NCBI GenBank assembly: GCA_943788005.1
Contig: CALSOP010000008.1
Location: 62,001 to 126,000 of the forward strand
Source: an uncultured Gammaproteobacteria bacterium
GTDB taxonomy: Bacteria > Pseudomonadota > Gammaproteobacteria > Eutrophobiales > Eutrophobiaceae
DNA length: 64,000 bases
Reading direction: 5' to 3'
The position numbers were made by a program, and so were the translations under genes. The notes beneath the pieces are model-generated. The model saw only the letters and a list, made by a program, of their open reading frames with translations, was not told the DNA's origin and did not search any database. This document shows, in pieces, positions 9,153 to 19,119 of this stretch (positions within the stretch are counted from its first letter, which is position 1; every line of letters starts with the position of its first letter).

Positions 9153-12100
9153 TTAAGTTTCATCATACCAGTATGTTCGATATCGAGGCAGTCCTGTGAG
9201 AGTACCTAGTTGAGCTGCACCACCTTCGATACCGACAATGCCCACAACGCCTTCTTTGGTAAAGATAGGTACAACATCAGATGGTATACCACCACCTAGT
9301 GCTTTTCTGCGGTCATCATTGTTAGTGTATTCTAGATTGCCGTCTTCATCCCAATCTTTTACCGCTTGTGTTGTTAAGATGTCAAAGTTAAAAGCAGCGC
9401 CACTACCAACATTTGCAGCACATAGATCCGTTGATGTCGATTCAGGAAAATAGGTGGTAAAGAATACAGCGCCAGCAATAGCCGTCGGTGCTGATAATGA
9501 CTTCTCACCATCAGTGCCTGAGCTATCGAAATCAAAATACCAACCAAGCGAAGCAGTGTGTGTCGTATTTGAGCTAGACAATACAGTATTAGTGACATCA
9601 ACTAGATTACCCGACACTGCATGAGATATTGGTCCAGTTGTGGTTTGTGGATACGAAGCAGGGTCTGCTAGATTATCGTTATTTGTGTCCGGCAGTTCAT
9701 CGATAAATTTATCTCTAAGAGCATAAAATCGATTGCTGACAACAGTCTCAAGAGGGTTGGCGCGGTCGCCAGTGCCTATCAAGACGTAATCGTATTCACC
9801 ATTGTTAGCATCGGAAAAGATGGTGTCTTTTACTTGTACCACGGCTGGTGGTTCAAAGAACTTACGCTCAGCTGCGGCAGTACCTGCAGTTGAAAGAGTC
9901 GCGAGTCTTCCGACAACAGTGCTGCCATACTTGCCCGTTCCTGATGTCTTAACATCTGAACCCAGATCTACTCGCCATACCTGACCACCGGTATCACCAA
10001 CATAAAGCCTGTCATCCAAACCATCACCGTCTGTATCGAGAGTGGTTATTCTGGATGGGATTGCGAATTTCATGTCGGGCACTTGAATAGAATTGGCATT
10101 ATTAGAACAGGTGCCACAAGTCCCTGTAATGGAGAAGATAATAGAGCCATTTGCTGGGTCGACTACATAAATAGCATTGCCCATATTGTCTACGCTACTG
10201 GTGTTGCTGGTGCCAAAGCCATCATCAACGCGTGAGTCATAGCCGCCGCCGAAAATCAATACTTCTTTTGCTCCACTGGTAGTGTCGATAGTTGCCAGCT
10301 TAGGCGTTGACCAAGTATCGTTAAGACGTTCAAAACCTGGGGTCCCACCTTCTATGCGCCATAGAAATTTAGGCGCAATACTTGTCGTATTGTTAGCTAG
10401 TGTGGTTGTCGGAGTCACATCGAGGGCATATAACAAATTGCCGCCACGTCGCATACCAGTATAGACATGTACAAAATCAGTGCTTGGCTCAATGTTCCCA
10501 TCACCATCACTATCAAATGCTCTAATAATGGGGGTTGTATCCAGTCCATAGAGATGATTGCCTTCCGGGTTTGAAAAATGGGTTTGAAGATTAGCCAGCA
10601 TGCTTTGAGGGTAAAATGCCCATTCTTGTTTACCCGTCGTACCATTGATAAAGCGTAATGCGCCATCATTGGTGCCCACAACAAGTCTGTCAAAGAACGT
10701 ATCAACTACACCATCAGCGTTAGAATCCGAACCGCCGTAAGTAATAACATTTGGTGAGCTATGTAGCACATCGGTCACGGACCAACGTGTGGTGGCGCTC
10801 GTGTCACTATCTCCATCTGGGTCGATAATCTTGCCTAGCAGCCATAGCATTCTGTCTTCACAGTCTGAATTGGCCGATGTCGATACAACCGGACAAACTG
10901 CCGTACGAACATGCGCCAGATTGGCATCATTCCAAGTGTTCGTATCTATCTGAAAGCCAGGGTTACTGCCGAAAGAAAGTGATGTCCCGTTAGCAGGTTG
11001 TGTCGTTGTGCTCGTGGCTTCAGTGAAGACAAGTTGTGTTGTGTAATCGGTAATTTCGCCACCACTACCACCTTTTACTGTGGCCCTGCCATCAACTAAA
11101 TCTGACCAGACACTGGTTGCCGTGTTTTTGAACTTATTATCTGTGGTATCAATTGCTTCGGCATCATTCTGATCAAGAATATTACCCAAGGTACAGTTGT
11201 CCCCCGTGGTAGTGATATCTTCATCGTCACCGCCAGAATTTACACAGATAGAGTATTTTTTAACATTACCCCTGCCAGCTTTGATTGTACGATGGTGTAA
11301 AGAGACCAAAATAAACCTCATCCCTGCTCAATAAACGGTTGAAAGCGTTGGTCGCCAATGAAGGTGCTACGAAAGAGGTGGGGTCACTCTTAACCTCACT
11401 CAGGATATCTGTAAATACCGCCACCAGGTCAGAAGCAGTAACGGCTTCATTGAAAGTACCTTCACCGGCTTCAGCGACATCTTTTAGAAAGTTTTTTGCA
11501 TTCGTAAGACCGGTTGTATTGAATCCAACCGTATAAGTCGTAACGGTTTGATCACTACCCAACGATAAAAGCTGATCGTTATCATGTATCTCCTCAACAA
11601 TATCGTAAGCACATTTTTCACCGCTTGAATATGTGCCCCGATTAGTTCCTGTAGCATCACAACTACCACTACCGGATATAAAGCTGATATCACCAAGATC
11701 AGTTATGTTATTACCATTAGCCTCACCGTCTGTGAGCAAAACTTGATAATTTGACTGACAGGTCAAGGTCGAGCTAAATGGACTAATATAATTCGGCGAG
11801 CCTTGAATTGATCGACTGCTACAGTTGGAACTGTTCAGGTTAGTTGTAGAACAACTCGATGGTGTATAGACACCGTAGGCATCCGTAACCGGTGATGTGC
11901 CATTGACTGTTGCACCATTACAACTACTGGCGGCATCACAATACGAGCCTGGATGACTCAGTCTTGTAGTTGATGAACCGGCCCTTGATTTACCATAGAT
12001 AACGCTATCTCCACGCCAATAACGTGCTGCTTCATACAGGGTTTCGACAATCGGGGTTGAACCCGAAGTCGGAATATTATTCACAATTTCAATCAAACGA

Positions 12101-14151
12101 TCACGAACGGTCGTGACTGACGTCGCGGACGAAGCGTTAGATTCATAGGTGATAGACAATTTGGCCGACTGGTTTGGATCACCATCATGTGATTCCGCAG
12201 GACGGTTTTTATTTGCATCATCAATCACGAAGCCCATGGCGTTACCACTTGCCCAGCTTCCAAGATCAACAATATCTTTAACAATAGCACTAATGTCAGG
12301 GGACGTATGCCATTGACTATTAGTGTTAAAATCTCCCAGACTCCAGTTAATATTTTTATCTACCTTTGCAATATCAGTAAGATAATCAGTAGTCGTCGGG
12401 AATTGGGCGGTATTGGCTTCATTGATACCCCAGATTTCAACTGTAGGATTAGGATTTGCCGTACTGGTACCGTCAGCATTAACCTGCAATGTTGCGCTAA
12501 GTATGGTTGCATTTTTGGGGACATCAATATCCTGAAAACGTAAGCCTACTTTTTTATCACTTAAATCCAGATCGCCACTCGTGCGTTGAATGGTGCCATC
12601 ACCTTTTTCTTCAACATCATCATAATTGGTCGAAATCTGAGCGGTCTCCGTTTTTCGATAACAACCACCAGCAGAGGAGTCATAGGTGATCTCCAATTTT
12701 GGTGCCAAGGTCGAATTACTTTCAAAACTGTGTATTTTTCGTGTGCCGACAACGCTTTTTTCTATAAGGATTGTCAGGTCATTGCCACCACACCAACCAC
12801 CTTGATCGACCACTTCTTTGACGACTGTTTTGAGATCACCTGTACAAGTTCCTGTCGCACAGGATATATACGAGACATCTGATGCCATAGTTGGGACGGT
12901 CCAAAGTAAATTGGCTGTAGTCCTTGGGCGTGATGCTGTACCGAAGTTATTGGCTGCTGTCGATAAAGCCGCAGAGGTGTTATTTTTTTCAGCCGAGATT
13001 TTCCAGATTGCGCCATCCGCAGTACTATCGCTTTTAGCAGACACTGTCAGCTTAGCGCTGGTAATGATAGAGCCTTGGGGAACTTCAATATCTTCAAAGC
13101 GCAACGCCACAATTTGATCTGTTGCCGGTACAGCGGTAGCACCAGAATAGGTAATAACAAGCGCTGGTGGATTGGCATTGTCATTATCGTAGCTGTCATA
13201 ACGGTAAACACCACCGACAGAACTGTGCGTCATGATATTAATGGCATTACCCGGTTCCCAGCCTGTTTGGCCAATGACTTCTTTGATTATAGTGCCGATA
13301 TCGGGACTGGTTTCAGTGGCGCCAATTGCCAGGTTTTGTAGATCCCAGGTTTTACTTAATGTTGTTCGTGGTCGTGTGCTCAGATCATTTGCTGAGTCAG
13401 TAAATGCGAGTGCATCAAGCACTTTTTCAGCAACAATCGTTGTGTCTGGAGGACCGCTAGATTTTTGATCAAGATGAAGACTATAAAATGCAGAATCAAT
13501 AGTGGCATCACCAGGGATCGTGATATTAGTGAAACGAGCACCGGTGATATTATTAAAAGCTGAATCCATCCACATGTATTCTTGTGTTCTAGTGAAGCCA
13601 CTGTATTGATCCGCATCATCAAATCGGTTTGATATTGCCCTATTAATCGTGCCGAAAGCAGGGATTCCCTCTACAGAAGGGATTTCGAGTGATGTTTCAG
13701 TTAATACCGGAGCAGCAGCGCCTTGTTGTTCTCCATCATTCAGTCCATTGCTTATGCTATAGGTTATGGTTGGGGTCGTGTCATTAGGTTCTGAAACGGC
13801 TACTGATGCCGGATCATCAATGTATTTGATTGGAAAAAGAACCGGACCGCCACTACTACTAGTAAAGCGCATCAGGCCAACATTAACATCTTCCATGCTG
13901 TTAATAATGGTTAACATAGCTTCTCGCATAACTTCCATTCGTGTCTTAGGTGCCGTGCCGGTAGTCCAGCCCATGCTGCCTGAAGAATCTAGAATCAATA
14001 AAACATTTGGACGTATTGCGGCAGCATTACTGCCTGAAGTGCCTGAACTGAAGTAGATTTCGGTATCATCGGCATTTATCGAACCGCTGCTTAGCGTCAG
14101 TAAGAAAAATAATAGTGTGTAAATGAAAGGTTTCATTTTGGAAGCAATCAT
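9153..14151 (-). pseudogene. pilY1: PilY1 type IV pilus tip adhesin, split by a one-base frameshift
   Basis: PilY1/PilC promotes pilus extension and adhesion. The N-terminal part (14151 to about 11270) has a signal peptide (to ~residue 27) and a von Willebrand A domain whose MIDAS motif is DSSGS at residues 55-59. The C-terminal part (about 11270 to 9153) is the PilY1 beta-propeller, with calcium-loop-like DSDGDGNIEPSTD and DTDGDGLDD. The two halves are in different frames. Removing one G from the G4 run (plus-strand C4, 11269-11272) joins QSWQG to NVKKYS, the conserved linker between the halves. The full product would be about 1660 residues. I treat the break as probable sequencing error; real phase variation at a 4-base run is less likely. 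Confidence 0.9.
12145..13542 (-). repeat. Three tandem ~135-residue repeats inside the PilY1 VWA domain
   Basis: Residues about 204-336, 347-490 and 535-669 of PilY1 share a common pattern: a RF-(T/E/Q)-(N/D)-I start, then V/IP and IxSA, a central W, an IxxIVKEV-like helix followed by G-W and GN, and a final (L/K)-(V/L)-x-ITY strand. The resemblance is at protein level only; the DNA copies have diverged. They look like beta-sandwich modules inserted in a VWA domain, which resumes at TTVRDRLIEIV near residue 681. Confidence 0.75.
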
Positions 14152-14205
14152 GTTTCTTACCTCAATCAGTTCAATTCTTTAATGTGTTGTTGGGCTAAAT
14201 TTTGT

Positions 14206-14553
14206 TTATGGAGCACAACTTGTTTTTGCTGCGTCTTCAACTTCCCAAGATGTCTTACATTTTTCTTCACCATCCTGGAGGCTGACACAAACTTTGCTTA
14301 TAGTTGTTGCTGCCGGCGCGCCTGATGGTCGATAACCGGCATTTCTTTTTCGGCTTGATTCCTCAGGTGATTCAACCTCAGTGTAACTAAAGTGTTTTGT
14401 TATCGTGCCTGAATTGCCATTAGGACAAACAACTTGATATGTTCTTTGGTTGCCATCAAGCCCTTTGTCGAATACACGCATTTTATCTGCCGCTGATGCA
14501 TGACTTGCTGTTAGCACTAACGTACTTGTGAGTATTGTTTTTATGATATTCAT
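14206..14553 (-). CDS. Small secreted protein inside the pilus operon
   Basis: I start it at 14553 (MNIIKTILTSTLVLTASHASA), which gives a signal peptide; the longer frame to 14739 runs antiparallel-free through pilX and lacks one. The mature part is about 93 residues with four cysteines (VVCPNG, KVCVSL, EKCKTS, TSCAP), probably two disulfides. I recognise no family. It lies between pilX and pilY1, which are usually adjacent, so it may be a lineage-specific pilus or secretion factor. Confidence 0.65.
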   Translation of the reverse strand: MNIIKTILTSTLVLTASHASAADKMRVFDKGLDGNQRTYQVVCPNGNSGTITKHFSYTEVESPEESSRKRNAGYRPSGAPAATTISKVCVSLQDGEEKCKTSWEVEDAAKTSCAP

Positions 14554-14587
14554 ATAATGTTCTCCAAAGATTCCTACATTAGTACAA

Positions 14588-15022
14588 TTATTTTTTGCCA
14601 ACCTGATAAGAACCGGCGTGTATAGATGCTGATGCGCCGCTAACGGTATTAGCCGAGCTGTCAGTATCAAAATGATATAAGGCATAATTGCTATCCCAAC
14701 CAGAGCCACGTTTAGGTGGTGTCGCTTGACGAAAGGCAACGCTATAAGTCAAATCAGCACCATAACTCGCAAAACTTGAATCGGTGTATGTGTTTGGGTT
14801 TACAGAGGTGTTATTTATGTTGAAGGAATCAACATCTGCATAGGCTAGATCGAGACCTGATTCAGCAGCCTGGAAGGCACGATTTACTTCTTGCGAGTTT
14901 GCCGCCATACGCTCATTCATGGTATTCGTCGTCATAGAAGATAATCCCAGCATTGTTAGTATTACCAACATGATTAATGCTGTTATCAGTGCGGCGCCTT
15001 TTTGAGAGTGTATTCTGTTCAT
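14588..15022 (-). CDS. pilX: Type IV pilus assembly protein PilX
   Basis: A PilX-type minor pilin. The N-terminus reads QKGAALITALIMLVILTMLGL, and NERMAANSQEVNRAFQAAESGL is the typical PilX amphipathic region. The 144-residue length is in range. It follows pilW by 12 bases on the minus strand. Minor pilins of this set (FimT, PilV, PilW, PilX, PilE) form the priming complex at the pilus tip with PilY1. Confidence 0.9.
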   Translation of the reverse strand: MNRIHSQKGAALITALIMLVILTMLGLSSMTTNTMNERMAANSQEVNRAFQAAESGLDLAYADVDSFNINNTSVNPNTYTDSSFASYGADLTYSVAFRQATPPKRGSGWDSNYALYHFDTDSSANTVSGASASIHAGSYQVGKK

Positions 15023-15034
15023 ATTTAGTTCCTG

Positions 15035-16129
15035 CTATGTACTACGATTACGAATTTGAATGGTAGTGGTGAAGATACGTCGACGGCGGTTGTCTCCAGG
15101 GCTAGTAACGGTGTAACCACCATTTCCGGTGCCGCCCAATAACGTATATGTAGCCGTGTCTGTACTAAAACTTTGATTGATAGTTCTGATCAATAAAGCC
15201 AAACGAACCGCGACAACATTGTCCCAACTAGTGACGTTGGCCGCATCGACGTAGGTGTCCGCTATTTTGTCACCGGAGGTGTCTTCTCCATATAGAAGCT
15301 GCATGTTTTCTACACCCTCAATGAGTTCTTGCCCAACATATAAAAACTCTGTCGTATTGCCATCACCATCTGAGTCTTCTCCGTCCTTTGCATATTCGTA
15401 TCGGAATAGGGCGGGCTGTCCGCTGGCACCTGTGCCAACGATATAACGGCGGGATACAAACTTTACGACTGAGGCGTCACCCAAATATTTTTTCTGAAAA
15501 TCCTTAGTAGCATTTTTCGGCCCGGCACTATTAGCCCCGGTATTATGGACGAGCGTCCCACTGTCCGGATTGCTATTACTGATTGAAAAAATATCGGCAC
15601 TATCACAATCGGCAACAGCGATAACTTCTCCTTGGGAAAGGCCACTATTTGTCGATATATGTAATGCGCCGGAAGTAGTCGGCATATAGGGTGTCCCAAC
15701 GTCAAGGCCTAAGTCTTTTAAATAGCGTACTGAAATGCCGTCTGTATTGGGCCACATCGTAGCACCAACAGTTTGCGTGCTGTCGGAAGGTTCCCAGTTG
15801 GCTCTAGATTCTGAGCCTTCAACGGCATTTGAAAAGTTGAGTAAGCTGTCGTCATCACTCGCGCCGTCGACATGATCAACGACATTGCTCATATCGCTTG
15901 AGCAACCCGAATACCCCGCCATGCGGATATCCTTCAAGAGTATATCAATGGCAAAGCGGGCATTCTCTTGTAAGCGGCTCATCGACTCTTGTTCGTTGTA
16001 TATGCGTTTATTACTAATGAACATAGTGATAGCACCAGCGACTAGCAGTAAACCTAATACCATCGCGATCATTAATTCAAGCAGGCTGAATCCTTTGCTT
16101 TTTTTGAATTGATTAAAATTAAGCATCAT
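15035..16129 (-). CDS. pilW: Type IV pilus assembly protein PilW
   Basis: A prepilin-like protein of 364 residues. The cleavage site and helix are KGFSLLELMIAMVLGLLLVAGA near residues 12-32. The helix is followed by QESMSRLQENARFAIDILLKDIRMAGYSGC, typical of PilW. The C-terminal region is beta-rich and includes an acidic KDGEDSDGDGNTTE loop that may bind calcium. It lies between pilV and pilX in the expected order. Confidence 0.92.
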   Translation of the reverse strand: MMLNFNQFKKSKGFSLLELMIAMVLGLLLVAGAITMFISNKRIYNEQESMSRLQENARFAIDILLKDIRMAGYSGCSSDMSNVVDHVDGASDDDSLLNFSNAVEGSESRANWEPSDSTQTVGATMWPNTDGISVRYLKDLGLDVGTPYMPTTSGALHISTNSGLSQGEVIAVADCDSADIFSISNSNPDSGTLVHNTGANSAGPKNATKDFQKKYLGDASVVKFVSRRYIVGTGASGQPALFRYEYAKDGEDSDGDGNTTEFLYVGQELIEGVENMQLLYGEDTSGDKIADTYVDAANVTSWDNVVAVRLALLIRTINQSFSTDTATYTLLGGTGNGGYTVTSPGDNRRRRIFTTTIQIRNRST

Positions 16130-16139
16130 TCTTTAAGCC

Positions 16140-16631
16140 TCATGGTTGAAATGTGTATTCGATGGCGTGAGGATTTCCTTCTCGGTCTTGCCAGGTAAGA
16201 GTCACTGTATAAAGGCCACTCCCATCATTATTAATATTGGCAATACTATCTGGTGGTAGTGCGGTATAGAGTTGTAGTTTCCAACAAGCAAGATCGCTCG
16301 CAACACCGACCGCAGCCGTTCCCGTTTGGTTGCAACCTGTAGGTGCGGTTGCGGGGACTGCCCAATTAGTTAAGGACGTTGCATAAGTCGCTGCATTAGC
16401 CTGATTCAATCGCATTCGATCGGCAATGTCATAAGCTATTAAGTTTACTTGACTACGATAATAAGCGTCTTGGTTATATTGCAATCCTTTAAATTGCAGG
16501 GCTGTAATGCCCAACACACCAATTGCCATAATTAACATAGCGATCAGCACCTCTAAAAGAGTGAAGCCATTTATACGCTGCGTACCTTTATAAGTTCTAT
16601 TAGTTCGTTTGATTCTTAATTGATTAGACAT
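16140..16631 (-). CDS. pilV: Type IV pilus modification protein PilV
   Basis: A prepilin-like protein with INGFTLLEVLIAMLIMAIGVLG followed by ITALQFKGLQYNQDAYYRSQ, the PilV signature. I choose the ATG at 16631 (MSNQLRIK) because a GAGGAAA ribosome site lies just upstream. A longer frame to 16658 would overlap fimT. The C-terminus holds a Cys pair (TGCNQ, LACWK). It is the second gene of the minor pilin operon. Confidence 0.92.
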   Translation of the reverse strand: MSNQLRIKRTNRTYKGTQRINGFTLLEVLIAMLIMAIGVLGITALQFKGLQYNQDAYYRSQVNLIAYDIADRMRLNQANAATYATSLTNWAVPATAPTGCNQTGTAAVGVASDLACWKLQLYTALPPDSIANINNDGSGLYTVTLTWQDREGNPHAIEYTFQP

Positions 16632-16648
16632 TTTTTCTTTCCTCAAAA

Positions 16649-17218
16649 CTAACTGCATGAGAAGCCAGAATCTGTATTCGGTCGCCCGGTTATTGATACT
16701 CGTACTTGACGGCCTGTCTCCGCGGTTCGGTCATCACAGAAATTGAACGTCGCCGCTTTATCGATAAACCCATCTGAGCCATAAACAAAACTGGTGTCGC
16801 CTGCTGAGTTATCTCCAGGGTTTATGGCAGCAGCAGCATCTATCTCAGTTATCGTGACTGGGCAGGATAAGGATACTGTTCTAACTAATGCTGCGGTATC
16901 TATAGCGCCATCACCATCATAATCTTCACCTGTATCAAGCGTGCCGTCATTATCGCGATCTTCGTTTAGTTTGATCGTCCAGCCATTACCCCAAGTGCCA
17001 GCTGCTGCGACTGTGACATCTGTGCGACGTTTGATCGCTTCGCTACGAGCCTGTTGGAAGCTGACTACGAGTAGATTTGTATTAGTTGTGAGGCAATTAT
17101 CTTTTACAAAACTACGGTAACTTGGTATTGCAACGCTAAGTAACACACCTGCCACGGCTAATGTGGTTAATAGTTCAATTATTGTAAAACCACTAGAGCT
17201 ATAATTTTTTATTTTCAT
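16649..17218 (-). CDS. fimT: GspH/FimT family pseudopilin
   Basis: First gene of the minor pilin operon. The N-terminus shows SSGFTIIELLTTLAVAGVLLSVAIP, a prepilin cleavage site with Glu5, followed by the FimT pattern NTNLLVVSFQQARSEAIKRR. The C-terminal GspH-type region contains cysteines (LSCPVT, FNFCDD, FSCS). The 157-bp gap to the divergent thiO probably holds the operon promoter; I could not pick a convincing one by eye. Confidence 0.88.
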   Translation of the reverse strand: MKIKNYSSSGFTIIELLTTLAVAGVLLSVAIPSYRSFVKDNCLTTNTNLLVVSFQQARSEAIKRRTDVTVAAAGTWGNGWTIKLNEDRDNDGTLDTGEDYDGDGAIDTAALVRTVSLSCPVTITEIDAAAAINPGDNSAGDTSFVYGSDGFIDKAATFNFCDDRTAETGRQVRVSITGRPNTDSGFSCS

Positions 17219-17375
17219 TAGTCAATCCGCGCGATTAAAAAATATCATAATCATTTATACTGTTAGTTATAGCAAATATAAAATATTACTGAAGCTTGAT
17301 TAGATAAACGGTGGTGTTTGAGGGATGAATGGTAAGACTCTTTTAACTATTGTGAACGGGTTCACACTCTAAATT

Positions 17376-18473
17376 ATGACCAAATACGATTTCATTATCA
17401 TAGGTGGCGGTATCATTGGCATGACGACCGCTCGAGAACTGGCTCTTCGTGGAGCAAGCGTTGCCCTTATTGAGAAGGGCGAGTTGGGCAAAGAAGCCAG
17501 TTGGGCAGCAGGCGGGATATTATCGTCTATGCGCCCGTGGACAGAAAACCCAGCGTCAGCTGAATTATCTGAGCATGGCAAAATACTTTACCCACGCTAT
17601 ATAGAATCAATAAAAGATGAGACGGGTATTGATCCTGAATATGTGAACTCAGGACTCATTATTATAGAAGCAAAGCATATAGCTGATATTAAGCACTGGG
17701 CTAGTAGTAAGTGTATAAAAGTAAAAGAGAATATAGAAAATATAAATGCTGAGATAAAGCTTCCTGAAAAAGCGGTTTTACTCCCCGAAATAGCACAGCT
17801 AAGACCTCCCAAACTTATAAAGGCGTTACGCAAGAGCTTAGAGCTGTTGTCGGTTTCACTCTTTGAAAACACAGAGATCACCGATTTGGCCACAAGATCT
17901 GGTCGTTGCGAACAGGTGGAGTACAACGGCGGTAAGCTATCTGCGGAATCGGTGATTGTTACGGCTGGTGCGTGGAGTAAATTGGTACTGGGTGATAGGG
18001 CGGTTGGTATGAGTATCAAACCTATACATGGGCAGATGATGTGCGTTAAACCCACTGAGTCGGTATTACAGTCAATAATATTGGATGGTGCTCACTATCT
18101 GATCCCGAGGTTAGATGGCCATGTGTTGATTGGCAGCACCATGGAAGATATTGGTTTTACTAAAGAAACGACAATGGCCGCACAGAAAGAATTACAAGAT
18201 TGGGCTGCTTCCGTCTGGCCTCAGTTGAAAAACGCAACTTTGGTAAAACATTGGTCTGGTTTACGGCCTTCAACAGAGACTGAAAAGCCGTTTATCGGCT
18301 TGGCCCCAGATTTTGAAAATCTCTATCTAAATACAGGACATTTTCGAAAAGGGATATTACAAGCGCCTTCATCGGCACTATTATTAGCGGATATGCTCTC
18401 AGGTGAACCTTCGTTTATGGATATCGGCGAGTTTTCTCTTAATAGGCAGACAAACGAAGCAGAAATTGTGTGA
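17376..18473 (+). CDS. thiO: Glycine oxidase ThiO
   Basis: FAD-dependent oxidase giving iminoglycine for thiamine thiazole synthesis. It has an N-terminal dinucleotide-binding motif (IIIGGGIIGMTTARELA), the SWAAGGILS segment typical of ThiO/DAO enzymes, and a C-terminal HWSGLRPSTETEKPFIG with NTGHFRKGI, which fit glycine oxidase. The 365 residues are normal. It is divergent from fimT, a pairing seen in many gammaproteobacteria. No other thi genes are near, and I saw no TPP riboswitch upstream. Confidence 0.9.
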   Translation: MTKYDFIIIGGGIIGMTTARELALRGASVALIEKGELGKEASWAAGGILSSMRPWTENPASAELSEHGKILYPRYIESIKDETGIDPEYVNSGLIIIEAKHIADIKHWASSKCIKVKENIENINAEIKLPEKAVLLPEIAQLRPPKLIKALRKSLELLSVSLFENTEITDLATRSGRCEQVEYNGGKLSAESVIVTAGAWSKLVLGDRAVGMSIKPIHGQMMCVKPTESVLQSIILDGAHYLIPRLDGHVLIGSTMEDIGFTKETTMAAQKELQDWAASVWPQLKNATLVKHWSGLRPSTETEKPFIGLAPDFENLYLNTGHFRKGILQAPSSALLLADMLSGEPSFMDIGEFSLNRQTNEAEIV

Positions 18474-18566
18474 TAAATTGATGATCAAACTTATTTCATC
18501 TCCACTTTGGCCTTGGCTTCTATTATAATGTAACAATCAGTGATAAAAATTAACAAACAGGATTGT

Positions 18567-18977
18567 ATGAACGAACCCCAAGACACCATCAAGGCAAAAT
18601 TACTCGAATGCGGTATTAATCCGACGTTTCAGAGAAACGAGATTGCTAGAGTCATGTTGAGTAGGCCCCAGCATTTGTCAGCAGATAAGGTACTCACACT
18701 TGTTAATGCAAATAATACGCATGTCTCAAAGGCAACCGTATATAACACATTGAATCTGTTTGTTGAGAAAGGACTGATTAGAGAAGTCGCCATCGACCCA
18801 ACCAAGATTTTCTATGATTCTAATGCGTCGCATCATCACCATTACTATAATGAAGATACCGGCGAACTATATGACTTTGAAGCCGATGATATGAGCTTAA
18901 ACCCTAAATCTTCATTACCTGAGAATACAGTGCAATCTGCTGTCGATGTAGTAGTTCGAGTAAAAAATTCAACATAA
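18567..18977 (+). CDS. Fur-family transcriptional repressor, Irr-like
   Basis: A winged-helix metal regulator of the Fur superfamily, about 136 residues. The DNA-binding part (GINPTFQRNEIARVMLSR, VSKATVYNTLNLFVEKGLI) is canonical. The metal-sensing part reads SHHHHYYNEDTGELYDF, which resembles Irr-type proteins. The two CxxC zinc motifs of classical Fur are missing. I choose the ATG at 18567, preceded by CAGGAT, over the in-frame GTG at 18540. A TATAAT box lies at 18524-18529. It ends 27 bases before tRNA-Thr, outside the island. Confidence 0.85.
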   Translation: MNEPQDTIKAKLLECGINPTFQRNEIARVMLSRPQHLSADKVLTLVNANNTHVSKATVYNTLNLFVEKGLIREVAIDPTKIFYDSNASHHHHYYNEDTGELYDFEADDMSLNPKSSLPENTVQSAVDVVVRVKNST

Positions 18978-19004
18978 TTTTTCTTTTTTAGATTTTCACA
19001 ATAT

Positions 19005-19080
19005 GCCGGAATAGCTCAGTTGGTAGAGCAACTGTTTCGTAAATAGTAGGTCGGAGGTTCGAATCCTCTTTCCGGCACCA
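19005..19080 (+). tRNA. tRNA-Thr (anticodon CGT)
   Basis: A full cloverleaf can be drawn. The acceptor is GCCGGAA/TTCCGGC, the D arm GCTC-AGTTGGTA-GAGC, the anticodon loop TTCGTAA with anticodon CGT, the variable loop AGGTC, and the T arm GGAGG-TTCGAAT-CCTCT, followed by encoded ACCA. CGT reads ACG (Thr). Its last 45 bases are repeated at 28794-28838, marking it as an integration target. Confidence 0.95.
19036..19080 (+). repeat. attL-type site: 3' part of tRNA-Thr (45-bp direct repeat, copy 1)
   Basis: From TTCGTAA in the anticodon loop to the terminal CCA, these 45 bases recur exactly at 28794-28838 in the same orientation. Duplication of a tRNA 3' half starting in the anticodon loop is the known footprint of tyrosine-recombinase integration. 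The island would therefore run from 19081 to 28838. Confidence 0.85.
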
Positions 19081-19119
19081 CCACCAAGGATCTAGCGATA
19101 GTCATTCTGTATTTTATTG

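Noticed and set aside
11269-11272. Phase variation of pilY1 through the G4/C4 run
   Set aside because: Phase-variable tracts are normally much longer, and the window has many similar one-base insertions that point to sequence error.
12307-13622. Several 60-100-codon open frames on both strands opposite and within pilY1
   Set aside because: They are shadows of the real coding frame and have no family features or ribosome sites.
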